Translations under genes and position numbers: made by a program
Part shown: positions 1 to 7,945 of the stretch, piece by piece
Position numbering within the stretch: the stretch's first letter is position 1
Layout: every line of letters starts with the position of its first letter
Source of the DNA: Candidatus Obscuribacterales bacterium
GTDB lineage: Bacteria > Cyanobacteriota > Vampirovibrionia > Obscuribacterales > Obscuribacteraceae
Assembly: GCA_020050685.1 (NCBI GenBank)
Contig: JAGVKG010000060.1
Coordinates: 1-64,000 of the forward strand
Direction of reading: 5' to 3'
Length of the DNA: 64,000 nt
The notes under the pieces: model-generated
The model's database searches: none
What the model saw: the letters and a program-made list of their open reading frames with translations, nothing else
Told to the model about the DNA's origin: nothing

Positions 1-125
1 CAGGTTCACTCCTTTTGCTGCCTGACTGCACAATGGTTTAACGTGCTACGGTCATTTGGCTGGGCTTGACAAATCGGGCGCTTTCATGGAAGCGCTTATG
101 ACAAATCACGTTATAATAACCAAAC

Positions 126-3020
126 ATGGCAGCCAGGAAAGACACTGTTACCAAGCACGGTAATTCGCCGGATAATTTTGGCGATGCAATTTTTGTGCGT
201 GGTGCCAGACAACATAACCTGAAGAACATCGATGTTGTCATTCCGCGCAATAAGCTCGTGGTAATTACTGGCGTTTCCGGATCGGGTAAATCCAGTTTGG
301 CATTTGACACGGTTTTTGCCGAAGGGCAAAGGCGTTACGTTGAATCACTTTCTGCTTATGCCCGCCAATTCCTTGGCCAATTGGATAAACCGGATGTCGA
401 TGGAATCGATGGATTGAGTCCGGCCATTTCCATCGATCAAAAATCCACAAGTCACAATCCCCGATCGACTGTGGGTACTGTGACAGAGATTTACGACTAC
501 ATGCGCTTGCTCTATGCTCGCTGCGGTACTCCGCATTGTCCGCAATGCGACAAGCTGATTAATCCCCAAACAATTGATCAAATTGTCGATCAAGTGGTGG
601 CACTGCCGGAAGGAACAAAAATCCAAATCCTTTCGCCAATTGTGGCTGGGCGAAAAGGAGAGTATCAATCTCTTTTCAATGAATTACGCAAAGACGGTTT
701 TGCTCGTGTGCGTGTCGACGGCAAAACAGAAAGTCTTGATGACGATATTTCCATTGATAAAAACAAAAAGCATTCAATTGAATTGGTTATTGATAGGTTA
801 GTCGTCCGCCCCAATCTTGGATCACGACTGGCTGATTCCTTGCAATTAGCCTTGAAGTGGGGCAAGTCCGTCGTGCTTGTAGACCTGGTTGATAAACCTG
901 GATCTGAACTTTTGTTTTCCGAACATCTGGCTTGTGCCAATTGCAATATAAGTTTTGCAGAAATTTCCCCTCGCACTTTTAGTTTCAATAGTCCATATGG
1001 AGCCTGCAGCGAATGTCATGGACTAGGCAGCACCTTTGAAATTGATCCGGACTTGGTTGTTCCGGATCCGAATAAGACGCTTGAAGAAGGGGCAATTTAT
1101 CCTTGGGCGAAAACCGGCAATCCCTACTACAACCAAATCGTAAAATCGCTGGCCAAGCACTATAAGGTAAGTATCGATGTGCCTTTTAAGAAACTACCGG
1201 CACAAGTGCGCAATGTCTTTCTTTACGGTTCGGGAGAAGAGAAAGTAAAACTGGCTCACGATTCTTTCGATGGTAGTGAATTTTGGGAATACAAAAAACC
1301 TTTTGAAGGTGTGATAAATAATCTCAAAAGACGTTATGAAGAATCATCATCAGAACGCGTCAAACAAGATCTTGCCAATTACATGGCGCAAAGAACTTGC
1401 GAGACGTGCGAAGGCACAAGATTGAAGAAAGAAAGTCTGGCTGTGCGTGTCGGTGACTTGTCCATTGCTCAAGTCGGCGCACTTTCCGTAGCGGACTGCC
1501 AGAAATTCTTTAATCAATTGCCAACCAAACTTTCTGAAAGGCAAGAAAAAATTGCCCATCAAGTTTTAATTGAAATCAATTCACGCCTCAAGTTTTTGTC
1601 CGACGTAGGACTGGAATATTTAACTGTCGATCGCCAAGCTAATACTTTATCTGGCGGCGAAGCACAGCGCATTCGCCTGGCTACACAAATCGGCTCAGGA
1701 CTATCCGGCGTGCTTTATGTTTTGGACGAACCTTCTGTTGGTCTCCACCAAAAGGACAACAATAGACTGCTTGCCACTCTCAAGCATTTGCGAGACTTGG
1801 GCAATACGCTTTTAGTGGTTGAACACGATGAAGACACTATGCGTCAAGCCGACTGGCTAATCGACATCGGACCGGGTGCCGGAGTACATGGCGGTCATCT
1901 TGTCGCTGAAGGCGATATCACTGCCATCGCTAAAGCGGCCGATTCATCAACCGGTGCGTACCTATCAGGAAAGAAGAAGATTGCCATACCGAAAAAAAGA
2001 CGGGCAGGCAACGGATTATTCCTAAACCTAATTGATGCTTCGCAAAACAATCTGCAAAATATCAATGTCGATATTCCCCTGAATAAATTTGTCGCTGTCA
2101 CCGGTGTTTCCGGCTCGGGCAAATCAACTTTGGTCAACGATTTGCTTTATGAATTCTTGCGGCACAAACTTTTGGGCACCGTACCAAAACCTGCCGGCGT
2201 CTCCGACTTAAAAGGTGTGGAAAGTCTGGACAAAGTAATTGATATTGATCAAAGTCCAATTGGTCGTACACCAAGATCAAACCCCGCTACTTATACTGGT
2301 CTATTTGATGTGGTCCGCGAAGTCTTCTCTATGACCAATGAGGCTAAGGCCCGCGGCTATCAACCAGGCAGATTTTCATTCAACGTCAAAGGCGGCCGTT
2401 GTGAGGCCTGCTCAGGCGAAGGCATGAACGAAATTGAAATGAATTTCTTGCCTTCGGTTTTTGTCACCTGCGATGTCTGCAAAGGGGCGCGCTACAATCG
2501 CGAGACTCTCGAGGTCAAGTTCAAAGGCAAATCAATTGCCGACGTATTGGAAATGACTGTCGAAGAGGCATTGTCATTCTTCTCCAACATTCCCAAAGCG
2601 ATGACCAAGCTTGCCACCATGCATGAAGTTGGCCTCGACTACATCAAACTTGGCCAACCTGCCACCACATTGTCCGGTGGTGAAGCCCAACGTGTAAAAC
2701 TAGCCGAGCAACTGGCACGCCGTTCAACAGGCAAGACCATTTACATTTTGGACGAGCCAACAACCGGTCTTTCTTTCCATGATGTAGACAAGCTCTTGCA
2801 TGTGCTCAACAAATTGGTTGATGCAGGCAACACTGTCTTAGTTATCGAACACAATTTAGACGTAATCAAACAGGCAGATTGGCTAATTGATCTTGGTCCG
2901 GATGGTGGCGACCGCGGCGGACAAGTGGTGGCATCTGGCACTCCCGAACAAGTGGCTACAACTTCGGCCTCTCACACAGGACAGTTTCTCAAGAAGATTC
3001 TTAATCTGTCCTATGTTTAA
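126..3020 (+). CDS. uvrA: UvrABC system protein A (excinuclease ATPase subunit)
   Basis: UvrA is the damage-recognition ATPase of nucleotide excision repair; it works as a dimer and loads UvrB at lesions. The 964-residue protein has both ABC modules: Walker A GVSGSGKS at about 49-56 and again at about 660, and signature LSGGEAQR at about 509 and 850. Two zinc sites are visible, C-x2-C pairs at about 270/295 and about 758/783. Length fits the family. The ATG at 126 is the first possible start, since an in-frame TAA lies at 117-119. It adds about 18 residues ahead of the usual N-terminal VRGARxHNLKNI block. A perfect TATAAT lies at 112-117, so any transcript from it would be nearly leaderless. 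No uvrB or uvrC is in the window, and I see no clear LexA box. Confidence 0.97.
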   Translation: MAARKDTVTKHGNSPDNFGDAIFVRGARQHNLKNIDVVIPRNKLVVITGVSGSGKSSLAFDTVFAEGQRRYVESLSAYARQFLGQLDKPDVDGIDGLSPAISIDQKSTSHNPRSTVGTVTEIYDYMRLLYARCGTPHCPQCDKLINPQTIDQIVDQVVALPEGTKIQILSPIVAGRKGEYQSLFNELRKDGFARVRVDGKTESLDDDISIDKNKKHSIELVIDRLVVRPNLGSRLADSLQLALKWGKSVVLVDLVDKPGSELLFSEHLACANCNISFAEISPRTFSFNSPYGACSECHGLGSTFEIDPDLVVPDPNKTLEEGAIYPWAKTGNPYYNQIVKSLAKHYKVSIDVPFKKLPAQVRNVFLYGSGEEKVKLAHDSFDGSEFWEYKKPFEGVINNLKRRYEESSSERVKQDLANYMAQRTCETCEGTRLKKESLAVRVGDLSIAQVGALSVADCQKFFNQLPTKLSERQEKIAHQVLIEINSRLKFLSDVGLEYLTVDRQANTLSGGEAQRIRLATQIGSGLSGVLYVLDEPSVGLHQKDNNRLLATLKHLRDLGNTLLVVEHDEDTMRQADWLIDIGPGAGVHGGHLVAEGDITAIAKAADSSTGAYLSGKKKIAIPKKRRAGNGLFLNLIDASQNNLQNINVDIPLNKFVAVTGVSGSGKSTLVNDLLYEFLRHKLLGTVPKPAGVSDLKGVESLDKVIDIDQSPIGRTPRSNPATYTGLFDVVREVFSMTNEAKARGYQPGRFSFNVKGGRCEACSGEGMNEIEMNFLPSVFVTCDVCKGARYNRETLEVKFKGKSIADVLEMTVEEALSFFSNIPKAMTKLATMHEVGLDYIKLGQPATTLSGGEAQRVKLAEQLARRSTGKTIYILDEPTTGLSFHDVDKLLHVLNKLVDAGNTVLVIEHNLDVIKQADWLIDLGPDGGDRGGQVVASGTPEQVATTSASHTGQFLKKILNLSYV

Positions 3021-3282
3021 CGGCTTATGTTTAATTGCTTTTGTTTAATGGCGCTTGACTAGCTCAGTGCATTATCATTTAGCAAAACTTGGCAATCTGA
3101 GAAATTTTTGCCTGGGTCTGGCCATTCAATTTATACGTTGTCAACAAACCACTTCGGTTGTCAAGAAATTAGATTACTATCCAGTATGCCTTGAGAATGC
3201 ACCGTATATCCCAAATAAGACCAATCAGCAATCCATTGCATAAAGATTCGGCACAAAAGACAAAATCACTCCGGTAGGAACT

Positions 3283-3516
3283 TTGACACTAGCAGAAGCA
3301 AAAGAAGGACAAAAACTAATCGTTACCACAACCGGTAACGACGAAGTAACCTGGCAAGCGCTGCGTTTCGGCATTGAAACGGGAGCCGAAATCACTGTAC
3401 AGAAGGCCATACCAGGAGGCCCGGTAATTATTTCCAAAAATCATTTGGAAATTGCCCTCGGGCGCCAAATAGCTGAATCTATTGGCGTCTGCCCGAGCCC
3501 GGCCAGCGAGAAATAA
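3283..3516 (+). CDS. feoA: FeoA-domain protein (ferrous iron transport accessory)
   Basis: This 77-residue protein is a stand-alone FeoA domain, the small SH3-like cytoplasmic partner of the FeoB ferrous-iron permease. The family pattern is clear: LRFGIETGAEITV in the middle, then GGPVII, then a C-terminal ALGRQIAESIGV. The start is TTG at 3283; AGGA at 3276-3279 is well spaced and an in-frame stop at 3241 excludes a longer form containing an ATG. No FeoB follows. Instead a zinc-ribbon gene begins 4 nt after the stop, so the two are probably co-transcribed. It may serve a FeoB encoded elsewhere, or be one of the FeoA-like domains with another partner. Confidence 0.85.
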   Translation: MTLAEAKEGQKLIVTTTGNDEVTWQALRFGIETGAEITVQKAIPGGPVIISKNHLEIALGRQIAESIGVCPSPASEK

Positions 3517-3520
3517 ACGA

Positions 3521-3844
3521 ATGCCCTTGGTCGAATTAAAATGCCCGCAATGCCAATGCCTCGTCAATCCGCCGCAGGCAGGAGCAACTGGCATGCATTG
3601 CCCGCGCTGCCTTACCTGGTTGGAGTTTGACCCCCTTTGTCTTGGCTCATGTCTTTCTTGTCATAAAATGCGCGAGGCCAATCCCGGACCCTGTATCGAC
3701 GAGTCAAATTCCGAACCGGAAACCGTTACCCTGGGATTTATTCCAAGCTCAAAAGTCGCAAAAGATGCTCAGGAAAATAATTGGCTAAACGGGCGGTCAA
3801 GTCGTTGGCAGGATTTGTTTTCCTGGATCTCAAACTCCCGCTAA
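3521..3844 (+). CDS. small zinc-ribbon protein, unknown function
   Basis: I chose the ATG at 3521, 4 nt after the feoA stop, giving 107 residues beginning MPLVELKCPQCQC. A longer reading from a TTG at 3482 would overlap feoA out of frame and adds only a basic, low-information stretch. The protein has three cysteine pairs in its first half (CPQC, CPRC, CLSCH), which looks like one zinc ribbon plus an extra Cys-x2-Cys-His, so a metal-binding role is likely. The C-terminal half is polar with a Trp-rich end and has no recognised domain. Position suggests a link to iron handling with FeoA, but that is context only. Confidence 0.6.
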   Translation: MPLVELKCPQCQCLVNPPQAGATGMHCPRCLTWLEFDPLCLGSCLSCHKMREANPGPCIDESNSEPETVTLGFIPSSKVAKDAQENNWLNGRSSRWQDLFSWISNSR

Positions 3845-3973
3845 ATGGACCCGAAATCCCACAGATTTGTACAGATTGTTAAGAGTTTCAACAGCAATTA
3901 AGACATCTTTACAAGCAGGCCGTAAACTAAGGAACCTCTTCTATTGGGCAATAGCAGCCTTAAACTATGAGAA

Positions 3974-4084
3974 ATGAAAACCAGTATGACATTCATATCG
4001 GCATCATTTACGCTTTCATTAGGCGCTATTCCGGAAACATTAGAACAGGTGGGTTACAATACCGAATTGGCGAGCTTTAATTAA
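3974..4084 (+). CDS. possible 36-residue small ORF
   Basis: Between the zinc-ribbon gene and the reductase gene lie about 295 bases with no clear gene. The only thing I can read there is an ATG-initiated frame of 36 codons starting MKTSMTFISASF and ending in TAA at 4082-4084. It has no convincing ribosome-binding site and matches no family I know. It could equally be chance. No clear promoter or terminator is visible in the gap. Confidence 0.12.
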   Translation: MKTSMTFISASFTLSLGAIPETLEQVGYNTELASFN

Positions 4085-4139
4085 TAGTTGTAGTCGCCTT
4101 TAAATTTCTACTTCAGTTCTTGGAGACTCTTGGTTGGCA

Positions 4140-5129
4140 ATGGATGTTTTTGACGTAACTATTATTGGCGGCGGACCGACAGGACTTTTTGGAACATTTT
4201 ACGCCGGCTTGCGGGGATTGAAGACTAAGGTCATCGATGTACTGCCAGAGCTAGGCGGTCAGCTAACAGCACTGTACCCGGAAAAGTACGTGTATGACGT
4301 TGCTGGCCATCCAAAAATTCTGGCTAAGGACTTAGCAAAGAACCTTGCAGTACAAGCTTCGCTTTTCAAACCAAGTATTTGCTTGGGCGAAAAGGTAGTT
4401 GGTTTCTCGCGCGTGGATGACGCCACCCTCAAGCTAACCACCGATCGCCAAACTGAGCACTTCAGCAAATCAATCATTCTCGGTCTGGGAGCTGGTGCCT
4501 GCGTGCCCAAGAAACTAGACATCGATTACAACACCAACTTAGAAGGTGACTCGATTTGTTATGCGGTGAAGAACAAAGAAAAATTCCGCGACAAAAATGT
4601 TTTGATTATTGGTGGTGGTGATTCAGCTGTTGACTGGGCAAACGAGTTTTCTCATATTGCTAAGAATGTCACTTTGATTCACCGCCGTGATCAGTTCCGT
4701 GCTGTGCAAACCTCTGTCGACGAAATGCGCACAAACAAAGTTGATGTGCGAGTGTTTTACGAATTGAAGCAAATTCTCGGACAAAATAAAGTTGACGGAG
4801 CTACGATTTTTGACAATCGCACCGGCAAAGAAGAAACACTGGCAATTGATGCGATCATGATCAACATTGGTTTTGTGATCAATTTGGACTTCTTGAAGAG
4901 CTGGGGATTGCAAATGGAAGGTAATGCCATCGTCGTCAACGAGAAGATGGAAACTAACTTGCCGGGCGTTTATGCAGCCGGCGACATTGCCACACATCCA
5001 GCTAAGCTCAAGCTGATTGCCACGGGTGCGGCTGAAGCTGCCACTGCAGTCAATTTTGCTGTCACTTACATCAATCCAACTGCCAAAGCCTTCCCAGGTC
5101 ACAGCTCGAATCTGAATCTCAGCATCTAG
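4140..5129 (+). CDS. ferredoxin--NADP(+) reductase, thioredoxin-reductase-like type
   Basis: This flavoprotein should move electrons between NADPH and ferredoxin or flavodoxin. It has the two-dinucleotide-fold layout of the thioredoxin reductase family: FAD motif GGGPTGLFGTFYAG near the N-terminus, the LGGQLTALYPEKYVYDVAG block typical of the YumC-like FNR group, an NADP motif GGGDSAVDWANEF near residue 165, and a C-terminal GVYAAGDIA FAD contact. The redox CxxC of true thioredoxin reductases is absent from the NADP domain, which separates it from TrxB. Two starts are possible: ATG 4140, or TTG 4134, which sits 8 nt from GGAG at 4122-4125; the difference is two residues. It stands alone between intergenic gaps. 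Confidence 0.9.
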   Translation: MDVFDVTIIGGGPTGLFGTFYAGLRGLKTKVIDVLPELGGQLTALYPEKYVYDVAGHPKILAKDLAKNLAVQASLFKPSICLGEKVVGFSRVDDATLKLTTDRQTEHFSKSIILGLGAGACVPKKLDIDYNTNLEGDSICYAVKNKEKFRDKNVLIIGGGDSAVDWANEFSHIAKNVTLIHRRDQFRAVQTSVDEMRTNKVDVRVFYELKQILGQNKVDGATIFDNRTGKEETLAIDAIMINIGFVINLDFLKSWGLQMEGNAIVVNEKMETNLPGVYAAGDIATHPAKLKLIATGAAEAATAVNFAVTYINPTAKAFPGHSSNLNLSI

Positions 5130-5153
5130 GGACAAGCTAACTTTCGCATATCT

Positions 5154-5212
5154 GTGCCAAAGCCTCTAATTAAGGTATTTTGCCTGCTTGGTTTGCCTTT
5201 ATTTTGGCACAA
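5154..5212 (+). other. inverted repeat upstream of nrdJ
   Basis: A perfect 9-bp inverted repeat (TGTGCCAAA at 5154-5162, TTTGGCACA at 5204-5212) encloses about 41 nt, 51 bases before the nrdJ start. It could be a regulator site pair or a stem in the nrdJ leader. The gap of about 134 bases is too short for a standard cobalamin riboswitch, I do not see the B12 box, and nothing matches the NrdR box pattern. Confidence 0.3.
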
Positions 5213-5263
5213 TAAAGTAGTAGGCTCCGTCAGCATTATTACCAGACCAAGTTGGGTAAATAG

Positions 5264-7075
5264 ATGTCCACGCAATTCTCAGAAAATGCCATTACAGTCT
5301 TGGAAAAGCGCTACCTGATGCAAGATGAGGAAGGGCGCATTTTGGAGACCCCTGACGCGCTTCTACGCCGGGTAGCTGACGGTGTGGCAGAGGCGGAATC
5401 TGCCTTCGGTAAAAGCAAAGAAGAAATTAGCCAGCTTGCCGATAATTATTTTCAGGCGATGAGCGAGCACAAATTTTTGCCCAATTCGCCAACCTTGATG
5501 AATGCAGGCAAACCTGGGGGACAATTGTCTGCTTGTTTTGTCTTACCTGTGCCAGACAATTTGGAAGGCATATTTGAAACTTGTAAAAATGCCGCCCTAA
5601 TTCACAAAACAGGTGGTGGCACAGGGTTTTCATTTAGCCGCTTAAGACCAATACACGATCGCGTTTCTTCCACAGTCGGAGTAGCCTCCGGCCCAGTTAG
5701 TTTCATGACAGTTTACGATGCAGCCACAGAAGCAATTCGCCAAGGTGGCACCAGGCGTGGTGCCAATATGGGAATCCTGCGCATTGATCATCCGGACATT
5801 GAACAATTTATTTCTTGCAAAGCCAATCAAGACAAACTGAATAACTTCAATATTTCCGTTGCAGTGACAGATCAATTTATGCAAGCCGTCAAACAAGACA
5901 AAGAATTTGCATTGGTGCATCCAAGCAATAAAAAGATTTGTCGGACTGTGAAGGCGCGTGAGCTTTTCCAAAAAATTGCGGAAAACGCACACTTAAGTGG
6001 CGAGCCTGGTCTCGTCTTTATCGATCGTATCAATCAAACTGATCCACTGATTCAAACAGTAGGCATTGACAGTCTCATTGTTCCAGGCACAGAAGACATT
6101 GAAGCAACCAATCCTTGTGGCGAACAACCGCTTGGCCCAGGAGACGCATGCAATCTAGGTTCCATCAACGTGGCAAAATTTGTCGACACAAATTCTCGTG
6201 ATTTTGATTGGCAGAAACTGAAGGAAATGATTGAGCTTGCCGTTCGTTTTCTTGATGATGTTGTCGAAGCCAATCACTATCCGATGGATTTCATCGACAA
6301 GGCAGCGCGCAATAACCGCCGCATTGGCGTTGGCATCATGGGTTTAGCAGAGGCGCTTATCTTACTTTCCATTCGCTATGACTCCGATGAAGCATTGGTC
6401 AAGGCAGAAGAGCTGGCCAAATTTCTACAAAAGCATACTCACGAAGCTTCAAGCAAGCTGGCGCAAGAAAGAGGGAACTTTCCCAATTGGTCGTTCAGCA
6501 CATGGGGCAAAAATGACATTCCCATGCGCAATGCAACAACAACTGCAATTGCACCAACTGGTACCATTTCCATAATTGCTGGTACATCGTCCGGAATTGA
6601 ACCTTTGTTTGCTGTATCTTTTGTACGACGTGTGCTTGGTGGCATCGAGCTTGTCGATGTCAATCCGCTATTTGAAAGATTCGCAAAAGAGCAAGGATTT
6701 TACAGTGAAAGACTAATGGTTGAAATTGCGGAGAAGGGCACGATTCAAGAAGTCGTTGGTGTTCCCCAATCTGTCAAACAACTATTTATTTGTGCACACG
6801 ATATCGACTACATCTGGCATTTAAAAATGCAAGCTGCTTTCCAAAAATACACCGACTCAGGCGTCTCCAAAACAATCAACTTCCCCAGTCAAGCCACAAC
6901 AGAAGATGTTCTGAAAACCTACCTCGAAGCTTATGAACTTGGTCTTAAGGGAATCACCGTCTACCGAGACAAATCCCGCCAAAGCCAAGTATTAAACATT
7001 ACCAAACCAGATGGCCAACATTTACCGGCGAGGCGCTTCTGCACGCCCTGCGGCGACATGGAACCGGAAGGCTAA
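5264..7075 (+). CDS. nrdJ: adenosylcobalamin-dependent (class II) ribonucleoside-diphosphate reductase
   Basis: NrdJ reduces ribonucleotides to deoxyribonucleotides using a radical from adenosylcobalamin, so it needs neither oxygen nor a small subunit. In the 603 residues I see the first redox cysteine (SACFVLP, about 90), the GGGTGFSFSRLRP block, the thiyl-radical cysteine in NPCGEQPL at about 284 followed by DACNLGSIN with the second redox cysteine, and a C-terminal CTPCG pair at about 593 that would regenerate the active site. The protein begins directly in the reductase N-domain, so the allosteric ATP-cone found in many homologs is missing. The start is ATG at 5264. dcd follows 185 bases downstream, pairing two deoxynucleotide genes. 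Confidence 0.95.
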   Translation: MSTQFSENAITVLEKRYLMQDEEGRILETPDALLRRVADGVAEAESAFGKSKEEISQLADNYFQAMSEHKFLPNSPTLMNAGKPGGQLSACFVLPVPDNLEGIFETCKNAALIHKTGGGTGFSFSRLRPIHDRVSSTVGVASGPVSFMTVYDAATEAIRQGGTRRGANMGILRIDHPDIEQFISCKANQDKLNNFNISVAVTDQFMQAVKQDKEFALVHPSNKKICRTVKARELFQKIAENAHLSGEPGLVFIDRINQTDPLIQTVGIDSLIVPGTEDIEATNPCGEQPLGPGDACNLGSINVAKFVDTNSRDFDWQKLKEMIELAVRFLDDVVEANHYPMDFIDKAARNNRRIGVGIMGLAEALILLSIRYDSDEALVKAEELAKFLQKHTHEASSKLAQERGNFPNWSFSTWGKNDIPMRNATTTAIAPTGTISIIAGTSSGIEPLFAVSFVRRVLGGIELVDVNPLFERFAKEQGFYSERLMVEIAEKGTIQEVVGVPQSVKQLFICAHDIDYIWHLKMQAAFQKYTDSGVSKTINFPSQATTEDVLKTYLEAYELGLKGITVYRDKSRQSQVLNITKPDGQHLPARRFCTPCGDMEPEG

Positions 7076-7174
7076 AAGATTATATATACGCCAGATATCC
7101 GCGGCGCGCCTGAAAGGCTCGATTTGCGCCTAATTCTACTTAGACATCGTGCTGCTATGCGGCTCTACAAACGC

Positions 7175-7180
7175 TATAAT
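7175..7180 (+). promoter_or_regulatory. perfect -10 hexamer upstream of dcd
   Basis: TATAAT at 7175-7180 lies about 80 bases before the dcd start, in the gap after nrdJ. No good -35 box is present at 16-18 bp, so if it is a promoter it relies on other contacts or is weak. It suggests that dcd can be transcribed separately from nrdJ. Confidence 0.35.
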
Positions 7181-7260
7181 AATTACCTCGGTTAGATACG
7201 AGTACCAGCGATGCGCAACATTGCGCAAGAGCATTTTTGATTCAATGCGGAGTGAAGAGT

Positions 7261-7830
7261 ATGTCTATTATTGTGGACCACGAAATCAGAAAAGAAATCG
7301 CCGAAGGCGCTCTAATTATTTCTCCTTTTGAGGACAAATTGATTCAGCCAAACTCTTATGATGTGCGTTTGTCTGAACGATTCACCTGGCACCTCAAGTC
7401 CAATGAAGTAATCGATCCTTATGATCTGGAAACCATAAATAAGGATGTGATGCAATTGGCCAATGACTCAATAGACCTTGCGCCCGGTCAATTTATTTTG
7501 GGCGCAACTTTAGAGAAGTTTTCTTTGCCCAGAACCATAGTCGGGCAAATTACCGGCAAATCCAGCTTAGCTCGTTTGGGCGTCATGGTGCACGTGACTG
7601 CTGGTTTCATCGATGCCGGATTCAGCACACCGCCAGCCCCAATCACCCTAGAAATTGTCAACGTCGGCAACCGCCCGGTTCGTCTCCATGCCGGCATGTC
7701 CATTGCCCAAATGGTCTTCACCAGGACCGCGCCCTGCCAAATCGCCTACAACGAAAAGCCCGGCGCCAAATACAACGGCCAACCCGCCGCCGCTCACAGC
7801 CGCTATTACATGAACCCATCGATTAAATAA
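7261..7830 (+). CDS. dcd: dCTP deaminase
   Basis: Dcd converts dCTP to dUTP, feeding dTTP synthesis. The 189-residue length is normal. The trimeric dUTPase-like fold is marked by GKSSLARLGVMVHVTAGFID, carrying the catalytic-region Ser and Arg, and by ITLE with the catalytic glutamate. A C-terminal AKYNGQ is the usual lid motif. The start is set at ATG 7261 because GGAG at 7249-7252 sits 8 nt upstream; an upstream in-frame ATG at 7237 would overlap that site. HVTAGFIDAGF has some resemblance to bifunctional deaminase/dUTPases, so dUTPase activity cannot be excluded. The stop codon TAA begins a short hairpin. Confidence 0.94.
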   Translation: MSIIVDHEIRKEIAEGALIISPFEDKLIQPNSYDVRLSERFTWHLKSNEVIDPYDLETINKDVMQLANDSIDLAPGQFILGATLEKFSLPRTIVGQITGKSSLARLGVMVHVTAGFIDAGFSTPPAPITLEIVNVGNRPVRLHAGMSIAQMVFTRTAPCQIAYNEKPGAKYNGQPAAAHSRYYMNPSIK

Positions 7831-7850
7831 TTCCACATACGTGGGAATTA
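7828..7850 (+). other. hairpin starting at the dcd stop codon
   Basis: TAATTCCAC (7828-7836) and GTGGGAATTA (7841-7850) form a stem of nine pairs with a one-base bulge and a 4-nt loop. There is no T-tract after it, so it is not a classical Rho-independent terminator. It could protect the 3' end of the dcd transcript or act as a weak terminator. Confidence 0.35.
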
Positions 7851-7945
7851 CCCCATGATTGACGGGAAATACGAATACCCAGGCAGGAAAGCCTAACTTA
7901 AGATTGCAAGGCTAGACAAATAGCAAGCAATTCGAGGGATATGCC

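Noticed and set aside
66-117. TTGACA at 66-71 with TATAAT at 112-117 as a uvrA promoter
   Set aside because: Both hexamers are perfect but 40 bp apart, far from the 16-18 bp needed; only the TATAAT is kept as a weak hint.
3055-3243. Plus-strand open frame of 62 codons between uvrA and feoA
   Set aside because: No ribosome-binding site, unusual composition and no family match; probably chance in the intergenic gap.
5130-5263. Cobalamin riboswitch upstream of nrdJ
   Set aside because: The region is too short and the conserved B12 box is not visible; only an inverted repeat is reported.
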